The position numbers and the translations under genes were made by a program. The notes under the pieces were generated by a model, which saw nothing but the letters and a program-made list of their open reading frames with translations, searched no databases and was not told the DNA's origin. Positions 26,445 through 28,867 of a stretch of DNA of 28,867 bases are shown piece after piece. The stretch's first letter is position 1, and the number at the start of each line of letters is the position of its first letter. This DNA is from a virus, in the IMG/VR virus record IMGVR_UViG_3300021956_000010, positions 1-28,867 of that record. One strand, 5' to 3'.

Positions 26445-28024
26445 TGGCTACACAAAAGACGGTTATAGAAGTTGATGTTCAAGGAACTGAACGGGTTGAA
26501 TCGATGCGCACTCAGATGCGTAAACTTCGTGAGGAATTAGCGCGATTACCCGAAGGCACAGCCGAGTTTAATAAGGTACAAAGACAACTCGGAGAACTTA
26601 CCGACAAGATGGGTGACCTTAGTAAGTCAGTCAACACATTATCGGGTGATCCATTAGAGCGTTTAAACAATTCATTCAGTATGATAGGAAGTTCTATCCT
26701 ATCACTTGACTTTGGTCAAGCACAAACTGGATTGAAAGGGATGACAAGTGCGGTTAAGGATTTCAAGTTTAAAGACGCTACAACTGCCATTAAAGGATTT
26801 AGCACTACCATTTTCGACTTGGGTAAGGCTTTATTGTTAAATCCATTGTTTTCTATTCCAGCTGCCATTGTATTGCTTATTCAAAACTTGGATGACCTTA
26901 CAAAGATGGGTGGTAAAGTAGGTGCGTTTTTTGGTGCAATTAAGAATCAAATTGATGCAGTTTGGAATAGTGTAGTCGCGTTTTTAGATGCTACTGGCAT
27001 TATTGATTCAAAGGCAGAAGAAAGAAATAAAAAGGCGGAGAAAGATGCTAAAGAGGCAGCAGAACGACAAAAGAAAAGAGAAGAACAAGCCAAAAAAGAT
27101 GCTGAAAAGTTACAACACGAAAAAGAAAAGTTAGCAGAAGAAGCAGCAAAAAAGGAAGCAGAACGATTAAAAAAGATTCGAGAAGACCAAAAATCTTTAA
27201 CTGAGTTTCTAAAATCAGAGCAGGAAAAACGCTATCAAGACACTTTAGCCAATGACGATAAACTTGTAAGACAAGCACAAGTTAATTATGAAGAAAAAAA
27301 GAAACTTGCGCACGGAAATGCAGAACTTTTAAAGCAATTAGAGCAGGAATATCAAAAGCAAATTGCTGAAATTCGTGATAAGGAAACACTTAAAATTCAA
27401 AGTCGTGATGCTACGCGAGTAACTTCATCAACAACTGCAAGTGGAATTGTACTTCAAAATAATCAAAAAGAAGTTGAACAAGCAATAGCAAATCAAAAAA
27501 GAATAGAGGAAGGAGAACAAGCATTACAAGCGTCTAAATTACGTATTGCACAGGAGACAATTGGGGGATTGATGGATTTAAATGAAGCCTTTGTTGACTT
27601 TGGTTTAATCAATGCTAAAAAAGGATTCCAAATTGCAAAAACTTTAGGCATAGCACAAGCTACAATTGGAACAATTGAAGGTTCAATAAACGCATTTAAA
27701 ACTGCACAAGCAAGTCCAATTACAACCGTATTTCCTGCATATCCATTTATACAGGCAGGTATAGCAACTGCAGCAGGTTTGGCTAAGGTTGCATCTATTA
27801 AAGCGCAACAATTTAATGGTGGTGGTAGTTCATCTTCATCCATATCAATGGGTAGTGGAAGTAGTTCAGTTTCTACACCTTCTGCCCCTGCGGTGGATTT
27901 ATCTTATCTCAATAAAGGAAGCAATAAGGCACAACCAGTTCAAGCCTACGTATTAGCGACTAACGTAAGTAGCGCACAAGAGGCACAACAAAAAATTATA
28001 GACCAATCAAAAATCATAAAATAA
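26444..28024 (+). CDS. Tail tape measure protein
   Basis: A 526-residue protein with the typical layout. An N-terminal coiled coil (TQMRKLREELARLPEGTAEF) is followed by a hydrophobic segment (about 128-150, LLLNPLFSIPAAIVLLIQNL). A long charged coiled coil (about 185-300) has many Ala, Glu and Lys heptads. A second hydrophobic region contains KGFQIAKTLGIAQATIGTIE, and a Ser/Gly-rich tail (NGGGSSSSSISMGSGSS) precedes the C terminus. It sets tail length and enters the host membrane at injection. At 0.15 nm per residue it predicts a tail of roughly 80 nm, short for a siphovirus. It overlaps the protease gene by one base. Confidence 0.85.
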   Translation: MATQKTVIEVDVQGTERVESMRTQMRKLREELARLPEGTAEFNKVQRQLGELTDKMGDLSKSVNTLSGDPLERLNNSFSMIGSSILSLDFGQAQTGLKGMTSAVKDFKFKDATTAIKGFSTTIFDLGKALLLNPLFSIPAAIVLLIQNLDDLTKMGGKVGAFFGAIKNQIDAVWNSVVAFLDATGIIDSKAEERNKKAEKDAKEAAERQKKREEQAKKDAEKLQHEKEKLAEEAAKKEAERLKKIREDQKSLTEFLKSEQEKRYQDTLANDDKLVRQAQVNYEEKKKLAHGNAELLKQLEQEYQKQIAEIRDKETLKIQSRDATRVTSSTTASGIVLQNNQKEVEQAIANQKRIEEGEQALQASKLRIAQETIGGLMDLNEAFVDFGLINAKKGFQIAKTLGIAQATIGTIEGSINAFKTAQASPITTVFPAYPFIQAGIATAAGLAKVASIKAQQFNGGGSSSSSISMGSGSSSVSTPSAPAVDLSYLNKGSNKAQPVQAYVLATNVSSAQEAQQKIIDQSKIIK

Positions 28025-28611
28025 TGGAAGATGTAAAAGTAATCGAATACACTATCGATGATAGTGGTTATCTTGGAGTAAATGCAATTTCACTTGTAGA
28101 AAACCCTGCTATTGAAGTGGATTTCGTGGCATTGTCAAAAACACAAATTAGACAAGCGGCTATTGAAGAGGGTGAACGTAAGATGCTATATGGTGCGGTA
28201 ATGATTCCCGACCAACTGATTTACCGAGTTAATGGTGCGGGTGAGGCTTATTATTGTAAGTATTCAAAGGACACTATTAACAAGATAGCGCAAGAGTATC
28301 TTAAACGTAATATGCACCACAATAGCAACCTTGAGCATCAAGTGCCAGTGGCGGGTTGCACGGTTGTAGAATCGTGGATTAAAGAAGGTGAACACGACAA
28401 GAGCCAAAACTTTGGTTTCAACTTTCCCGAGGGTACGTGGTGCATCGGTATGAAGGTAGATAACGATGAAGTGTGGAACGATATCAAACAAGGAAGCGTT
28501 AAAGGGTTTTCTTTGGAAGGATTCTTTACCGAAATGAGCGAAGAATACTTGGCGCAGCAGGAAATTGAGAAGATTCTTAAGGCTTTAAATGACGAATTAA
28601 GCGCGTTGTGA
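28024..28611 (+). CDS. XkdF-type prohead protease
   Basis: A 195-residue protein with the XkdF putative serine protease domain (about residues 38-172). The segments are MLYGAVMIPDQLIYR, YYCKYSKDTINKIAQEYL, the MHHNSNLEHQVPVAGC region with His residues, ESWIKEGEHDKS, FPEGTWCIGMKVDND, and IKQGSVKGFSLEGFF with the candidate serine. Such proteases clear the scaffold after prohead assembly. The gene follows the tape measure by a one-base overlap and lies just before the scaffold-like gene once the genome is closed. A strong terminator (28654-28675) stands between them. Confidence 0.75.
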   Translation: MEDVKVIEYTIDDSGYLGVNAISLVENPAIEVDFVALSKTQIRQAAIEEGERKMLYGAVMIPDQLIYRVNGAGEAYYCKYSKDTINKIAQEYLKRNMHHNSNLEHQVPVAGCTVVESWIKEGEHDKSQNFGFNFPEGTWCIGMKVDNDEVWNDIKQGSVKGFSLEGFFTEMSEEYLAQQEIEKILKALNDELSAL

Positions 28612-28653
28612 TAGATTACACCGGTGCAGGTGTATGTTACCCGACAAACAAAG

Positions 28654-28675
28654 AACCCCCTACGTTTAGGGGGTT
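28654..28675 (+). terminator. Intrinsic terminator after the protease gene
   Basis: AACCCCCTA (28654-28662) pairs perfectly with TAGGGGGTT (28667-28675) around a four-base loop CGTT, then TCTTCGTT follows. It ends the tail block 43 bp after the protease stop, so the scaffold and capsid genes must be read from their own promoter or by read-through. The rest of 28612-28740 holds no gene or clear promoter that I can see. Confidence 0.85.
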
Positions 28676-28740
28676 TCTTCGTTGAACTTAAAACATTAAA
28701 AAAATGAACTGAATAACTAACTGCTACGAAAGTAAAAACA

Positions 28741-28867
28741 AATCAAAGATTATGCGTCATATAGTCAAAGTAATTATTAACATTATGAGTAAAGTAAACG
28801 AAATCGTTTCCAAATACGCTGAGAAATTGAAATCCTTTGGGGTTAGTTTGTCGGCTGTTGAGGAGGC
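28741..28867. repeat. Terminal direct repeat, copy 2
   Basis: Exact copy of bases 1-127, carrying the start of the scaffold-like gene (ATG at 28785, continuing at position 128). It should be trimmed to give the 28,740-bp circular sequence. Confidence 0.9.

Noticed and set aside
1-28867. CRISPR array or insertion sequence
   Set aside because: No regularly spaced repeats, transposase motifs or flanking inverted repeats were seen.

Overview
This window looks like the complete genome of a small tailed (siphovirus-type) phage of a Bacteroidota host. The last 127 bases repeat the first 127 exactly, as expected when a circular or circularly permuted genome is assembled with a k-mer overlap. The unique length is therefore about 28,740 bp, and the gene starting at 45 is the same one that begins again at 28785. 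The host call rests on promoters of the Bacteroidota type (a TTG/TTTG box, 19-21 bp, then TAnnTTTG), AT-rich DNA, mostly weak ribosome binding sites, and structural proteins that read like Bacteroidota prophage proteins (XkdF-type protease, fused portal, DUF5681-like protein). I recognise these from family knowledge; no search was run.

Layout. (1) 45-4993, plus: scaffold-like protein, major capsid protein, probable tail tube protein, a small structural protein, portal with a fused C-terminal domain, and head-tail connector. (2) 4957-7437, plus: lysis cassette with holin, M15 peptidase endolysin and two overlapping spanin-like genes, plus a metallophosphoesterase. (3) 12752-7400, minus: an operon read from a promoter at 12776-12808. 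It holds small early genes, an SSB-like protein, an HTH protein, a stand-alone DnaA domain IV protein, two replication-type proteins, and the large terminase at its distal end. It stops at a hairpin terminator lying inside the convergent spanin-like gene. (4) 12908-14730, plus: VRR-NUC nuclease, sigma-like factor, zinc-binding protein, membrane protein and HAD phosphatase. (5) 14747-15413: no protein gene. A good promoter precedes about 575 nt of dense secondary structure with two tRNA-like modules and several possible pseudoknots. (6) 15414-17869, plus: many small genes, including a MazG-like protein and a terminase small-subunit candidate. (7) 17872-28611, plus: tail assembly chaperone with a programmed -1 frameshift, tail completion proteins, fibre, large tail proteins, tape measure, and the XkdF protease, which leads through a terminator back to the capsid genes.

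How it works together. There is no integrase, no DNA polymerase and no helicase. Replication probably recruits the host replisome through the DnaA-C protein and its operon partners. The sigma-like factor may switch on late genes. Packaging uses TerL, encoded on the strand opposite the virion genes. Lysis uses holin, endolysin and spanin-like proteins.

The most unusual element is the large structured RNA locus at about 14781-15356. Also notable are an 11-A run in the portal gene, where a -1 slip would end the protein exactly between portal and C-terminal domain, and two long out-of-frame gene overlaps in the replication operon.
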